A stretch of 64,000 nucleotides of DNA from Pseudomonas oryzihabitans. GTDB taxonomy: Bacteria > Pseudomonadota > Gammaproteobacteria > Pseudomonadales > Pseudomonadaceae. The stretch is from contig NZ_CP102428.1 in NCBI RefSeq assembly GCF_024652905.1, forward strand, positions 1,252,501-1,316,500. Reading direction: 5' to 3'. The position numbers and the translations under genes are program-made. Shown here in pieces: positions 17,706 through 25,850 of this stretch. Every line of letters begins with the position of its first letter. Positions within the stretch are counted from its first letter, which is position 1. The notes beneath the pieces are model-generated. The model worked only from the letters and a program-made list of their open reading frames with translations, was not told where the DNA came from and searched no databases.

Positions 17706-18272
17706 ATGGATGCCCTCGAAGCTCTTTGCAATCGCGCCTCGGTCGGTCGCCTGACCGAACCGGGCCCCACCCCCGAGCAACTGGAGGTCCTGCTGCGCGC
17801 CGCGGACCGGGCGCCGGACCACAAGCTGCTGCGCCCCTGGCGGCTGATCCTGGTGGCCGGCGAAGGTCGCACGGCGCTTGGCGAGCTCTATGCCGACGCC
17901 TTGCGCCGTCGCGAGCCCGACGCGGATACCGCGGCCGTGGAAAAGGCCCGGCGCATGCCGCTGCGGGCGCCCCTGGTGATCGCCGTCGTCGCCGTGCCCC
18001 AGGAGCACCCCAAGGTGCCCGTTCAGGAGCAGATCATCACCGCCGGTTGCGTGGCCCACGGTCTGGTCAATGCGGCCTTCGCCCTGGGCCTGGGTGCGGT
18101 CTGGCGCTCCGGTGAGTTCAGCTACGACCCCTGGGTCCTGCAGGGCCTTGGCCTGACCGAAGGCGAGCAACTGGTGGGCTACATCTACCTGGGCACGCCC
18201 GAGGTGGCCCCGCGGCTTCCGGCGCCACGTGATCTGAGCGCTCAGGTCAGCCATTGGCCAGCACCGGTCTGA
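17706..18272 (+). CDS. Nitroreductase family protein (YdjA-like)
   Basis: FMN-dependent oxidoreductase of 188 residues, the short YdjA type. FMN phosphate contacts are seen in RASVGRLTEPGPT and the APDHKLLRPWRLILV region, with the second FMN segment at GLGAVWRSGEFSYDPWV. Substrate unknown. ATG 17706 has CAGGAGAG upstream; the frame is open further upstream without a good start. The last 26 nt overlap the 3' end of the convergent histidine kinase gene. Confidence 0.87.
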   Translation: MDALEALCNRASVGRLTEPGPTPEQLEVLLRAADRAPDHKLLRPWRLILVAGEGRTALGELYADALRRREPDADTAAVEKARRMPLRAPLVIAVVAVPQEHPKVPVQEQIITAGCVAHGLVNAAFALGLGAVWRSGEFSYDPWVLQGLGLTEGEQLVGYIYLGTPEVAPRLPAPRDLSAQVSHWPAPV

Positions 18273-19620
18273 GCGGCAGGGTGACGGTGGCGAGAAAGCC
18301 GCCGTCCGGGTGATTGCTCAGGTGCAGCTCGCCACCATGGCGCTCCACGGCGCGGCGAGCGATGGCCAGCCCTAGGCCGTAGCCGGTGGCGTGCTGCTGG
18401 TCCGAGCGGAAGAAGGGTTCGCCCAGGCGCGGCAGGTCGTCGGCCTTGACGCCGGGGCCATGGTCACGTACCTGGATGCGTACCTCGCCGGCGGTCGCGG
18501 CTGCCGAGATGACGATGGGGCGGGCGGGCGGATTGAAGCGCAGCGCATTGCGCAGGAGATTGTCCAGGGCGCGTTCCAGGACGTCCGGCCAGCCGTCCAG
18601 GCGCAGGGCGGCGGGAACGTCGAGTTCCACCCGCTGCTGGGGTGCGCTGAGTTGAGCATCGTCCACCAGGCCTTCGAGTAGCGGATGCAGTTCCAGCTGC
18701 TCGGGTGGGCCTGGATCCGCTTCCTGACGCGCCAGGGCGAGGATCTCGCCGATCAGGGTTTCCAGGCGGTCGCATTCCAGAGTCAGGCGCGGCCACATGT
18801 TGCCCAGGTCATGGGGGTCGGAGCGTTCGGCCAGCGCCAGGGCGATGCGCAGGCGGGCCAGCGGGGAGCGTAGCTCGTGGGACACGTCGCGCAGCAGCTG
18901 CCGCTGGCTGTCGATCAGGCGCTGCAGATGGGCGCCCATGCGATTGAAGTCTTCGGCCAGCACGCCCAGTTCGTCCTTGCGGCGGGCGAGGCGGGCGAGG
19001 GTGTCCTGCTGGTAGGCGGTCTGCCCGAGATCATGGACCGCACGCCTTAGATGATTGAGCGGGCGGGTCAGGCTGAGGGTCAGCAGCAGGCTGAACAGGG
19101 TCAGCACCACCGTGGCGATGGCCAGCATGCCGACCGGCCAGAACAGGCTCTGCCGGCGCCAGGCACCCAGCTCGGGGGTGGGCAGGTGATAGATGAACAG
19201 GTAGGTCTGGCCGCTCTGGCTGGTGTATTCGTCGGTCAGGCGTCGCCAGGGCAACGGCCGGTTGGGGTCGCGGGCGCCGGGGCCGGGGCGCTGCTGACGC
19301 TGCGGCTGGTCGAGATCCTGGTCGAAGATGCGCGGTGGCAGGGTGCCGCGCACCAGGGGCGAGCCGTTCTCGCCCAGCACCAGCACATCGATGCCGTAGC
19401 GGCCCTTGCGCTGTTCGAGTAGGCCTTGGGCGGCGGCGGGACCTTCGTTTTCATAACGTTGCACCCACTGTTCGGGGAGGTCGCGCAGGCCGGGATGCTG
19501 CGCGAGGATCCAGGAATCCTGATCGGCCAGGTGGCCGAGCAGCATGGTCAGGCCGACCGCGGACAGGATGGCCAGCCAGAAGGTGGCGAAGATGCGCCAG
19601 AAGAGAGAACGAAAAACCAT
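18247..19620 (-). CDS. Sensor histidine kinase, CpxA/CpxS-like
   Basis: A 457-residue inner-membrane kinase. A transmembrane helix at about 8-30, a periplasmic domain to about 158, a second helix at 160-185, then HAMP, HisKA with phosphorylated H248 (LLRDVSHELRSPLARL), and the ATPase domain with NLLRNALRF, DHGPGV and GYGLGLAIA. The start at 19620 has AAGG 7 nt upstream; an in-frame ATG at 19656 is less likely. It is the last gene of yciB-regulator-LTxxQ protein-kinase on the reverse strand and matches P. aeruginosa CpxR/CpxS in order. Likely senses envelope stress. Confidence 0.88.
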   Translation of the reverse strand: MVFRSLFWRIFATFWLAILSAVGLTMLLGHLADQDSWILAQHPGLRDLPEQWVQRYENEGPAAAQGLLEQRKGRYGIDVLVLGENGSPLVRGTLPPRIFDQDLDQPQRQQRPGPGARDPNRPLPWRRLTDEYTSQSGQTYLFIYHLPTPELGAWRRQSLFWPVGMLAIATVVLTLFSLLLTLSLTRPLNHLRRAVHDLGQTAYQQDTLARLARRKDELGVLAEDFNRMGAHLQRLIDSQRQLLRDVSHELRSPLARLRIALALAERSDPHDLGNMWPRLTLECDRLETLIGEILALARQEADPGPPEQLELHPLLEGLVDDAQLSAPQQRVELDVPAALRLDGWPDVLERALDNLLRNALRFNPPARPIVISAAATAGEVRIQVRDHGPGVKADDLPRLGEPFFRSDQQHATGYGLGLAIARRAVERHGGELHLSNHPDGGFLATVTLPLRPVLANG

Positions 19621-19674
19621 GCGGTCGCCTTGGTCAGACGCTGCGCCGAGGACCATCGGCGCAGCGATCGGGGA

Positions 19675-20109
19675 TCAGGAGGACTTGTGGTCCTGCTTCC
19701 ACTGCTGGAACTCGGCCCACTCCTTGGCGCGATCCTCACGCTTCTTCTCCATTTCGTCGAAGCGCTTCTGCTGATCGGGCTTGAGCAGGGCGCGAATGGA
19801 CTGGCGGGTCTTGTCGCGATTGCCATCCAGCTGATCGTGCAGAGCCTTGCGTTGATCCTCGGGCAGCTTGTCGAGGTAGCTCTTGACGATCTCGCGCTGC
19901 TGCTGGCGTTCCTCGCCCATCAGCTTGCCGACCTGCTCGCGTTGCTGGGGGGTCAGCTTGAGACCGCGCAGGGGGCCGTCGCCACGCGGACCGCCATCCA
20001 TCAGCTTGCCGTGGGGCGGCGGGGTGATGTCGGTGCTGTCCTGGGTAGCGGCCAGGGTCAGGGTCGGCAGCAGGGCGGCGAACAGCACGGCGGGCATGAG
20101 TTTGCGCAT
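19675..20109 (-). CDS. Periplasmic LTxxQ-motif protein (Spy/CpxP-like)
   Basis: A 144-residue periplasmic protein. A signal peptide covers residues 1-21 (MRKLMPAVLFAALLPTLTLAA). The mature part is helical and highly charged, with one clear LTPQQREQ motif and a second LKPDQQKRF, as in Spy and CpxP. These proteins act as ATP-independent chaperones and CpxP damps its sensor kinase. AAGGAGA precedes ATG 20109. It sits between its probable regulator and kinase, and a CpxR-type box lies upstream, suggesting Cpx control and feedback. Confidence 0.82.
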   Translation of the reverse strand: MRKLMPAVLFAALLPTLTLAATQDSTDITPPPHGKLMDGGPRGDGPLRGLKLTPQQREQVGKLMGEERQQQREIVKSYLDKLPEDQRKALHDQLDGNRDKTRQSIRALLKPDQQKRFDEMEKKREDRAKEWAEFQQWKQDHKSS

Positions 20110-20190
20110 CGAGAAATCTCCTTGGGATGACCGGTGCAACACCGGATGAGCCCAGTCTAGGAGCGGGGGAGTCAGTGGCGGTCAGCGGGC

Positions 20191-20206
20191 GTAAAGAGGG
20201 GGTAAA
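20191..20206 (+). promoter_or_regulatory. Putative CpxR box
   Basis: GTAAA-GAGGGG-GTAAA matches the enterobacterial CpxR consensus GTAAA-N(4-8)-GTAAA exactly. It lies 82-97 bp upstream of the LTxxQ protein start, between that gene and the regulator gene, and in the opposite orientation to them. Confidence 0.6.
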
Positions 20207-20220
20207 GGCTGCGCGGTGGG

Positions 20221-20898
20221 CTAGACGCTGTAGTAGTAGCCGCGGCCCCGCAGCGCCAGGATGCGCGGACGACCGTCGGCATGGCTGCCGAGCTTGCGGC
20301 GCAGATTGCTGACATGCATGTCCAGGCTGCGATCGTAGAGGGTCAGCTTGCGGCCCAGGGCCGCCTGGGCCAGGGCCTGCTTTTCCAGGGGATCGCCCGG
20401 CTGGCGCAGCAGGGCTTCGAGGATGCGACTCTCGGTGAGGGTCAGGGTGATCTCGGTTTCGCCGATGTTGGCGACGCCGCGCGCCAGACTCAGCGACAGG
20501 TCGCCCAGCTGCAGGCGGGCCGCGGGCTGGGCCGGATGACTGCGTCTGAGGATGGCTCGGAGGCGGGCGGTGAGTTCGCGCGGATCGCAGGGCTTGGCCA
20601 GGTAGTCGTCGGCACCCAGCTCCAGGCCGAGGATCCGGTCGAGCGGTTCGCCCCGTCCCGACAGCATCAGCACGGGCAGTTGCGGATGATCGCTGCGCAG
20701 CTGCTTGAGCAATTCCAGGCCACTGCCGTCAGGCAGCATCACGTCCAGCACCACCACGTCCGGTGTCGCCTCGCGCAACTGGATGCGCGCGTCGCTGCCG
20801 GCATGACAGGCGGTGACCTCGAAGCCTTCCTGTTTCAGCCAGGCACCGAGCAGGTCGCACAGTTCCTGGTCGTCGTCGATCAGCAGTATCTGACTCAT
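20221..20898 (-). CDS. cpxR: OmpR-family response regulator, CpxR-like
   Basis: A 225-residue regulator: receiver domain (phosphorylated D52 in VVVLDVMLP, acidic pair at DDD 8-10, K in YLAKPCDP) and a C-terminal winged helix (about 130-225) ending LRGRGYYYSV. The MSQILLIDDDQELC start is typical of CpxR. ATG 20898 begins 4 nt after the yciB stop, so translation is probably coupled. An in-frame ATG at 20919 would overlap yciB. In P. aeruginosa the homologue activates mexAB-oprM and envelope-stress genes. Confidence 0.85.
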   Translation of the reverse strand: MSQILLIDDDQELCDLLGAWLKQEGFEVTACHAGSDARIQLREATPDVVVLDVMLPDGSGLELLKQLRSDHPQLPVLMLSGRGEPLDRILGLELGADDYLAKPCDPRELTARLRAILRRSHPAQPAARLQLGDLSLSLARGVANIGETEITLTLTESRILEALLRQPGDPLEKQALAQAALGRKLTLYDRSLDMHVSNLRRKLGSHADGRPRILALRGRGYYYSV

Positions 20899-20902
20899 GG
20901 GA

Positions 20903-21487
20903 TCAGTCTCGCGGTTCATCCATGGGTTGCAGATGGCGCGCCAGATAGAGGCCCTGACCGAGCATGAATACCAGGGTCATCGCCAGACTGCCAAAGACCT
21001 TGAAGTCGACCCAGAAGCTTTCGTAGGTGAAGGCCACGTAGAGATTCGCGCAGCCGCAGACGATGAAGAAAATGATCCAGGCGATGTTCAGCCGCGTCCA
21101 GATCGGGGCCGGCAGTCGCACCGCGTGGCCCAGCATGCGCTGGATCAGCGGCTTGTCGCCGATGAACTGACTGCCCAGGAAGGCCAGGGCGAACAGCCAG
21201 TTCACCACCGGCGCTTTCCACTTCAGGAAGGTCTCGCTATGGAACGCCAGGGTCATGCCACCGAACACCAGGCAGGCGATCAGCGTCAGCCACTGACTCT
21301 TCTCCAGCCGGCGCTGGGTCGCGAAGATCGCGCCGTAGACCACCAGGGAGGCGATGATCAGGACCGCGGTGGCACTGAAGATGCCGCCCAGGGTAAAGGC
21401 GTGCCCGGCGAACTCCACCGGACGCGGATCGAGCTTGTAGACCAGGAAGAACAGGAGCAGGGGGATGAAATCGATGAATTGTTTCAT
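20903..21487 (-). CDS. yciB: Septation protein A (YciB/IspZ)
   Basis: Inner-membrane protein of 194 residues with five or six hydrophobic helices, linked to cell-envelope synthesis and division. The start [19 protein letters not shown] and motifs [45 protein letters not shown] are those of YciB. It is divergent from rnm and tightly upstream of the CpxR-like regulator, which links the Cpx system to an envelope gene in transcription. Confidence 0.92.
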   Translation of the reverse strand: MKQFIDFIPLLLFFLVYKLDPRPVEFAGHAFTLGGIFSATAVLIIASLVVYGAIFATQRRLEKSQWLTLIACLVFGGMTLAFHSETFLKWKAPVVNWLFALAFLGSQFIGDKPLIQRMLGHAVRLPAPIWTRLNIAWIIFFIVCGCANLYVAFTYESFWVDFKVFGSLAMTLVFMLGQGLYLARHLQPMDEPRD

Positions 21488-21547
21488 TAACGCAGCCGAT
21501 AGCAGTGCATCGCGGCATAATACCTGATGAAGCCGGAGGAGAAAGCC

Positions 21548-22420
21548 ATGCGTATCGACCTGCACTGTCATACCACCGCGTCGGACGGCGCCTTCGCGCC
21601 CGCCGAGGTGGTCAGACGCGCCCATGAGCGCGGGGTGCAACTGCTGGCCATCACCGACCACGACACCCTGGATGGCTATGCCGAAGCCCTGGCAGCCGCG
21701 GATGGCCTGGGGCTGCGCCTGCTCTCCGGGATCGAGATGTCCTGCACCTGGGGCTGCGCGACCCTGCATGTGCTGGGCTACAACTTCGACCCCGAGGCGC
21801 CTGAGTTGAACGCCGCGCTGGAAGCCCTGCACGAAGGGCGCTGGGAACGCGCTCGGGAAATCGACCGGCGGCTGGCGGCCAAGGGCATGCCCGGCACCCT
21901 GGACGGCGCCCGGGCGGTGCAGCTGGCCCTGGGCGACAGTCGCAATGCGCCGGCCCGGCCGCATTTCGCCGAATACCTGGTGCAGGCGGGCTTTGTCGAA
22001 GACCGTGGCGAGGCTTTTCGCAAGTGGCTGGGCGGCGGCAAGCTCGGCGACGTCAAGCAGCACTGGCCGACCCTGGCCGAGACCCTGGCGACCCTGAAGG
22101 GCGCCAAGGCATGGATCAGTCTGGCCCATCCGCTGGCCTATGGCTTCACCCGCACCAAGCTGCGCAAGCTGATCGGGGAATTCGTCACCGGCGGCGGCCA
22201 CGCCATCGAGGTGGTCAATGGCGTGCAGCCGGCGGAGCAGGTCGGCACCCTGGCAATTCTGGCGCGGGAATTCGGTCTGATGGTGAGTGCGGGCAGCGAT
22301 TTCCATGCGCCGGCCGACTGGTCGGACCTGGGCATGTACCGTCCGTTGCCCGAAGATCTGCCGCCCCTCTGGGCGCGCTTCAGTCAACCGCTGTACCCTC
22401 AGAATCGGGAACCCCAATGA
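21548..22420 (+). CDS. rnm: 5'-3' exoribonuclease RNase AM (YciV/TrpH, PHP domain)
   Basis: PHP-domain phosphoesterase of 290 residues. Relatives (E. coli YciV/RNase AM) trim 5' ends of rRNA precursors and hydrolyse 3',5'-bisphosphonucleotides. Metal ligands appear in [34 protein letters not shown] and GSDFHAP. The C-terminal part is normal. GGAGGAG precedes ATG 21548. Its stop overlaps the next start as ATGA, giving a compact operon rnm-yciO-scpA. Confidence 0.9.
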   Translation: MRIDLHCHTTASDGAFAPAEVVRRAHERGVQLLAITDHDTLDGYAEALAAADGLGLRLLSGIEMSCTWGCATLHVLGYNFDPEAPELNAALEALHEGRWERAREIDRRLAAKGMPGTLDGARAVQLALGDSRNAPARPHFAEYLVQAGFVEDRGEAFRKWLGGGKLGDVKQHWPTLAETLATLKGAKAWISLAHPLAYGFTRTKLRKLIGEFVTGGGHAIEVVNGVQPAEQVGTLAILAREFGLMVSAGSDFHAPADWSDLGMYRPLPEDLPPLWARFSQPLYPQNREPQ

Positions 22421-23046
22421 GCCAGTTCATCGAGATTCATCCGCAGAATCCCCAGCCGCGGCTGATTCGTCAGGCCGTGGAAGTCATCCAGTCCGGTGGC
22501 GTCATCGCCTATCCCACCGATTCGTCCTATGCGCTGGGCTGCCGTATCGGCGAGAAGAGCGCCGTGGAGCGCATCCGCCGCATCCGCCAGCTCGACGACA
22601 AGCACAACTTCACCCTGGTGTGCTGCGATCTCTCCGAGCTGGGCATCTATGCCAAGGTGGATACCAGCGCCTTCCGGCTGCTCAAGGCCTATACCCCCGG
22701 CCCCTACACCTTCATCCTCAACGCCACGCGCGAGGTGCCGCGCATGCTGCTGCACCCCAAGCGGCGCACCATTGGCGTACGGGTGCCCCAGCATCCCATC
22801 ACCCTGGCGCTGCTGGAGGCGCTGGGCGAACCCTTGATGAGCGTGAGCCTGATCCTGCCGGGGGATGACGAAGCCCTGGGCGATGCCTGGGAGATCCGCG
22901 AGCGTCTCGAGCACTTCGTCGATCTGGTGATCGAAGGCGGACCGGGAGGCTTGCAGCCATCGACCGTCATCAGCCTGGCCGCCGACGAGCCGGAAGTGAT
23001 CAGGGTCGGTGCCGGGGATCCGACGCCCTTCATGATCGAAGCATGA
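22417..23046 (+). CDS. yciO: YrdC/Sua5-domain protein YciO
   Basis: A 209-residue single-domain protein of the L-threonylcarbamoyladenylate synthase fold. Conserved blocks: [78 protein letters not shown] and [14 protein letters not shown]. YciO proteins lack the tRNA t6A activity level of TsaC/Sua5 and may have another role; I would not call it tsaC. Overlaps rnm and scpA by 4 nt each. Confidence 0.88.
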   Translation: MSQFIEIHPQNPQPRLIRQAVEVIQSGGVIAYPTDSSYALGCRIGEKSAVERIRRIRQLDDKHNFTLVCCDLSELGIYAKVDTSAFRLLKAYTPGPYTFILNATREVPRMLLHPKRRTIGVRVPQHPITLALLEALGEPLMSVSLILPGDDEALGDAWEIRERLEHFVDLVIEGGPGGLQPSTVISLAADEPEVIRVGAGDPTPFMIEA

Positions 23047-23885
23047 GCGAAGCCCTGGATCCCCAGCTGCTCGAACCCGAGCAGCTGCGCCTGGCGCTGG
23101 TCTATGGCGAGGCCTTCACCGAACTGCCCCAGGACCTCTATATCCCGCCGGATGCGCTGGAGGTCTTTCTCGAAGCTTTCGAAGGGCCGCTCGACCTGCT
23201 GCTCTATCTGATCCGCAAGCAGAACATCAATATCCTCGACATCCCGGTCGCCGAGATCACCCGGCAGTACATGAGCTATGTCGAGCTGATGAAGGCGGTG
23301 CAGCTGGAGTTGGCGGCCGAGTACCTGCTGATGGCCGCCATGCTGGCGGAGATCAAGTCGCGCATGCTGTTGCCGCGCGCCGAAGGCCTGGAAGCCGAGG
23401 AGGAGGATCCCCGCGCCGAACTGATCCGCCGCCTGCAGGAGTACGAGCGCTTCAAGAAGGCCGCCGAGGAGCTCGATGATCTGCCGCGGGAGGGCCGCAA
23501 CTTCGTGGTGCCCACCTTGCCGGCGCCCGAGGCACGGGCGCGCAAGCTGTTGCCCGAGGTGGAGCTGGGCGAGTTGCTGCTGGCCATGGGTGAGGTCCTG
23601 CGCCGGGCCGATCTGTTCGAGAGTCACCAGGTGACCCGCGAGGTCCTGTCCACCCGCGAGCGCATGAGTCAGGTGCTGGAGCGCCTCAAGGATGGTGCCT
23701 TCGTGCCCTTCGTGGCACTGTTCACCTTGGGTGAGGGGCGCCTTGGCGTGGTGGTGACCTTCATGGCGATCCTCGAGCTGGTCAAGGAAGCTCTGGTGGA
23801 ACTGGTGCAGAACGAGCCCTTCAGCCCCATCCATGTCCGCGCCCGGGTCAGCGACGCCGAAGCGCAAGCGGCGTCTCAGGCGTAG
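23043..23885 (+). CDS. scpA: Segregation and condensation protein A
   Basis: Kleisin subunit of the SMC-ScpAB chromosome-condensing complex, 280 residues. The N-terminal kleisin region is FLEAFEGPLDLLLYLIRKQNINILDIPVAEITRQYMSYVE (positions about 45-85), followed by an acidic linker (EAEEEDPRAELIRRLQEYERFKKAAEELD) and a C-terminal winged helix. The partner gene scpB, usually next, is absent: a convergent cobE starts here and its stop overlaps scpA by 10 nt. Confidence 0.93.
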   Translation: MSEALDPQLLEPEQLRLALVYGEAFTELPQDLYIPPDALEVFLEAFEGPLDLLLYLIRKQNINILDIPVAEITRQYMSYVELMKAVQLELAAEYLLMAAMLAEIKSRMLLPRAEGLEAEEEDPRAELIRRLQEYERFKKAAEELDDLPREGRNFVVPTLPAPEARARKLLPEVELGELLLAMGEVLRRADLFESHQVTREVLSTRERMSQVLERLKDGAFVPFVALFTLGEGRLGVVVTFMAILELVKEALVELVQNEPFSPIHVRARVSDAEAQAASQA

Positions 23886-24250
23886 GCCAAGGCTGCCGTT
23901 GCCGCCGCGCTCTTGCGTTTGCTCACCAACAGGCGGGCGCCTTCACCGGCTGCCACCAGGGCCGCGGCTTCGGCGACACTGGAGCTGCCAACATGCTGCA
24001 ACACCCGCTTGCTGGCTGAGGTTATGCCGCGTTCTTGCGCCAGGCGTTCAGCGGGAAAGCCCTGTAAGGGCAGCTGCCAGCGTTGGGCGAGGGTGCGCAG
24101 TCCGCGTTCTTCGAGTCGACTAGCCACCGTCGCCAAGGCGGTCAGGGCGGCGCGGTCGCAGCCGGCTTCCTGCAGCACCTCTTGCGCCAGCTCGGCAAGC
24201 TCCTCCACCGAACAATCTCGACGGCAACCTAGGCCCAGGACCAGCGCCAT
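23876..24250 (-). CDS. cobE: CobE/CbiG C-terminal domain protein
   Basis: A 124-residue cobalamin-synthesis protein. The sequence LVLGLGCRRDCSVEELAELAQEVL and ASRLEERGLRTLAQRWQLPLQGFPAERLA is the CobE/CbiG C-terminal fold; in the aerobic pathway CobE is required though its exact reaction is unclear. ATG 24250 overlaps the cbtA stop, so it is translationally coupled as the third gene behind the reverse-strand B12 riboswitch. Confidence 0.88.
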   Translation of the reverse strand: MALVLGLGCRRDCSVEELAELAQEVLQEAGCDRAALTALATVASRLEERGLRTLAQRWQLPLQGFPAERLAQERGITSASKRVLQHVGSSSVAEAAALVAAGEGARLLVSKRKSAAATAALAYA

Positions 24251-24927
24251 CAGCCTTGCGGCTCCTGACGGCAGAACAGCCAGCTGCACGCCAGGCCTAG
24301 CAATAGCCAGAAAGGCAGGTTGCTCACCAGCACGGCGATCTGGAAGTGCCGTTGCAGTTCTTGTGGTGCCAGGCTCTCATGCGCGACCGGCTGGGGCGCT
24401 CCCAGCAAGAGGGGAATGACCAGCAGGCCCAGAGCGGCGATCTTGAAGCCTGGGTGGCGGGCGAACGCCAGCAGGGCGAGGGCGGCCGCGGTAGCGCCCG
24501 CGGTGCCTATCCACCAAGCCTGGCGCAGGGTGAGGTCCGCCGCGGCCGTGCCTGGTAGCTCCGGTGGCAGACCCAGGCTCGGCGCGAGGCAGAAGGTGGC
24601 GTAGCCGGCCAGCCCCCACAGCAGGCCCTGGTAGGTCCGGTTCGGCGCGCGCAGGTTGAACAGGCCGGCGAGCACCATGCCGAAACCCACGGCCACCACC
24701 AGGTTACCGCCGAAGGTCGACAGGGTGCGCGGCCAGCCATCTGCCGGGGCCCAGGCTTCTTCCTCGCCATGATCCTGATGCTCGGCCGTGGCCGGGGCTT
24801 CGGTCTGGACCTCGTAGGTTTCCGCCTGGAGGATGAGCGGCGTCATCCAGGCGCTTTGCAAGATGCTCAGCAACAGAGCGGCGAGCAGCCCGGCCACGCC
24901 GGCACTGAAGGCGATACGCTGGAACAT
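24250..24927 (-). CDS. cbtA: Cobalt transporter subunit CbtA
   Basis: Predicted cobalt uptake membrane protein of 225 residues with five or six hydrophobic helices. It starts MFQRIAFSAGVAGLLAALLLSILQS. A periplasmic loop at about residues 45-62 contains HQDHGEEE, likely metal-binding. CbtA with CbtB is a B12-riboswitch-linked cobalt transporter family. The gene lies 12 nt after cbtB. Confidence 0.9.
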   Translation of the reverse strand: MFQRIAFSAGVAGLLAALLLSILQSAWMTPLILQAETYEVQTEAPATAEHQDHGEEEAWAPADGWPRTLSTFGGNLVVAVGFGMVLAGLFNLRAPNRTYQGLLWGLAGYATFCLAPSLGLPPELPGTAAADLTLRQAWWIGTAGATAAALALLAFARHPGFKIAALGLLVIPLLLGAPQPVAHESLAPQELQRHFQIAVLVSNLPFWLLLGLACSWLFCRQEPQG

Positions 24928-24939
24928 GACGAACTCCTC

Positions 24940-25131
24940 TTAGTGGCAGGGGAAGCCTTCGCTGTGGCGGGTATCGTGGGCACCGTTGTGCAGCGCCTCG
25001 ACATGGGAGAAACCGGCCAGGAACACCAGGCCCAGGCCGAGCAGGCAGGCGAGCAGCGTAGCGGTCAGGCGTTGGGCGCGGGTATGGGTATGAGGCTGGG
25101 ACAGGGCGGTCGTCGAGCGGGTAGCGGTCAT
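24940..25131 (-). CDS. cbtB: Cobalt transporter subunit CbtB
   Basis: A 63-residue protein with one membrane helix (LTATLLACLLGLGLVFLAG) and a C-terminal metal motif of histidines, HVEALHNGAHDTRHSEGFPCH, as in CbtB. The start ATG at 25131 has GAGG upstream. That site is paired in a hairpin at 25138-25172, and the leader is a cobalamin riboswitch, so translation should fall when B12 is plentiful. Confidence 0.9.
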   Translation of the reverse strand: MTATRSTTALSQPHTHTRAQRLTATLLACLLGLGLVFLAGFSHVEALHNGAHDTRHSEGFPCH

Positions 25132-25137
25132 GGCAAG

Positions 25138-25172
25138 GCCTCGGAGTCGAAGCGGCAGGGACGCGCCGAGGC
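25138..25172 (-). promoter_or_regulatory. SD-sequestering hairpin before cbtB
   Basis: On the reverse strand GCCTCGG pairs perfectly with CCGAGGC, which contains the cbtB ribosome site GAGG. This is a likely translational expression platform for the upstream riboswitch. Confidence 0.55.
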
Positions 25173-25230
25173 AGCGAACCGCAGGCGGCCGCCGTCCAGC
25201 ACGACCGCCCACCGCGGGTTGCTTGAAAGC

Positions 25231-25540
25231 GACAGGCCGGTCTCCGGACTCACGAGGGTCTCAAGGTGCGGTCTTGGCTGCGCGTCGGCCTGGCTGCGCT
25301 GAAGCCCTTCGCGGAGTGCTCATTTACTCTCGGTAAATTGCGTTTCCTTGCAGGGTTCCGCCTTGCCAGGTGCTAGCTCGCGCAACACCGCATTCCCGTA
25401 CGACTACCAGGATCGCCTTCCCCAAGCTTGCCAGCCGGGTGGCATCGTGATCCTGCGCTCGTCTACCGTTGCGGGGGCAGTGCCGGACTTGGACCGGCTT
25501 CCCGTTTCACCGCGACCCCTGGCGGAGTCGCGACACCTGA
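25231..25540 (-). ncRNA. Cobalamin riboswitch upstream of cbtBA-cobE
   Basis: Reverse-strand aptamer with the conserved blocks in order: GGGAAGCCGGT, the B12 box region GGCACTGCCCCCGCAACGGT, GATGCCACC, GGGGAAGGC and GTGAGTCCGGAGACCGGCCTG. Between the last two blocks is an arm closed by TGCGGT/ACCGCA that contains about 110 nt of dispersed repeat copy C, making the aptamer about 310 nt instead of about 200. The core blocks are intact, so function is plausible. Confidence 0.9.
25267..25392. repeat. Dispersed repeat family 1, copy C, inside the reverse riboswitch
   Basis: Core blocks GGCTGCGCGTCGGCC, GGAGTGCTCATTTAC (25313-25327), GTAAATTGCGTTTCC and CTAGCTCGCG match copies A and B. The arms are TGCGGT (25267-25272) and ACCGCA (25387-25392), different from those of other copies and paired as a riboswitch arm. 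Confidence 0.78.
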
Positions 25541-25627
25541 AGCAGGGGCGAGCAGACCACGCGGGTCGTCCGACGGTCAAGCCTGTTCGATTGACACCCC
25601 GGCGGGGCACTCGTAGCCTGTCGGGCT

Positions 25628-25832
25628 TCGAGGTGCTCTTGTCCGCAAGAGCTTGAAAGGGAACGCGGTGCGACACCGCGGCTGCCCCCGCAACTGTAAG
25701 CGGCATCTTCAGCCTCTCCACAGAGCCTGTTCATAATTGACGCTAGCTCGCGAAATTATGAACAAGCTTTAAGGCCACTGCTCACGCGGGAAGGCTGGAG
25801 TAGGGCGCCGTGAGCCAGGAGACCTGCCTCGC
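25628..25832 (+). ncRNA. Cobalamin riboswitch upstream of cobW-cobN
   Basis: Forward-strand aptamer with blocks AAAGGGAACGCGGTG, GGCTGCCCCCGCAACTGTAA, GCCACTG, GGGAAGGCTGG and GAGCCAGGAGACCTGCC. Between CTGTAAGCGG and GCCACTG is an extra 45-nt hairpin (25724-25768) built from repeat-family sequence. An intrinsic terminator follows at 25851-25925, so ligand binding probably stops transcription before cobW. Confidence 0.92.
25724..25768. repeat. Dispersed repeat family 1, copy D (hairpin remnant) inside the forward riboswitch
   Basis: Arms AGCCTGTTCATAATT and AATTATGAACAAGCT (14 of 15 paired) flank a loop with GCTAGCTCGCG, the family end block. The left arm matches the right end of copy A in inverse orientation (AGAGCCTGTTCA). 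The internal core is missing, so this looks like an internally deleted copy. Confidence 0.72.
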
Positions 25833-25850
25833 TAGCTTTCCATACGCAAC

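Noticed and set aside
19675-20109. Zinc resistance-associated protein ZraP
   Set aside because: The LTxxQ motif and helical composition fit Spy/CpxP; the His-rich N-terminal metal site of ZraP is missing and the neighbours are Cpx-type.
25267-25768. Insertion sequence at the riboswitch pair
   Set aside because: There is no transposase frame and the elements are only 45-126 bp; they are short structured repeats.
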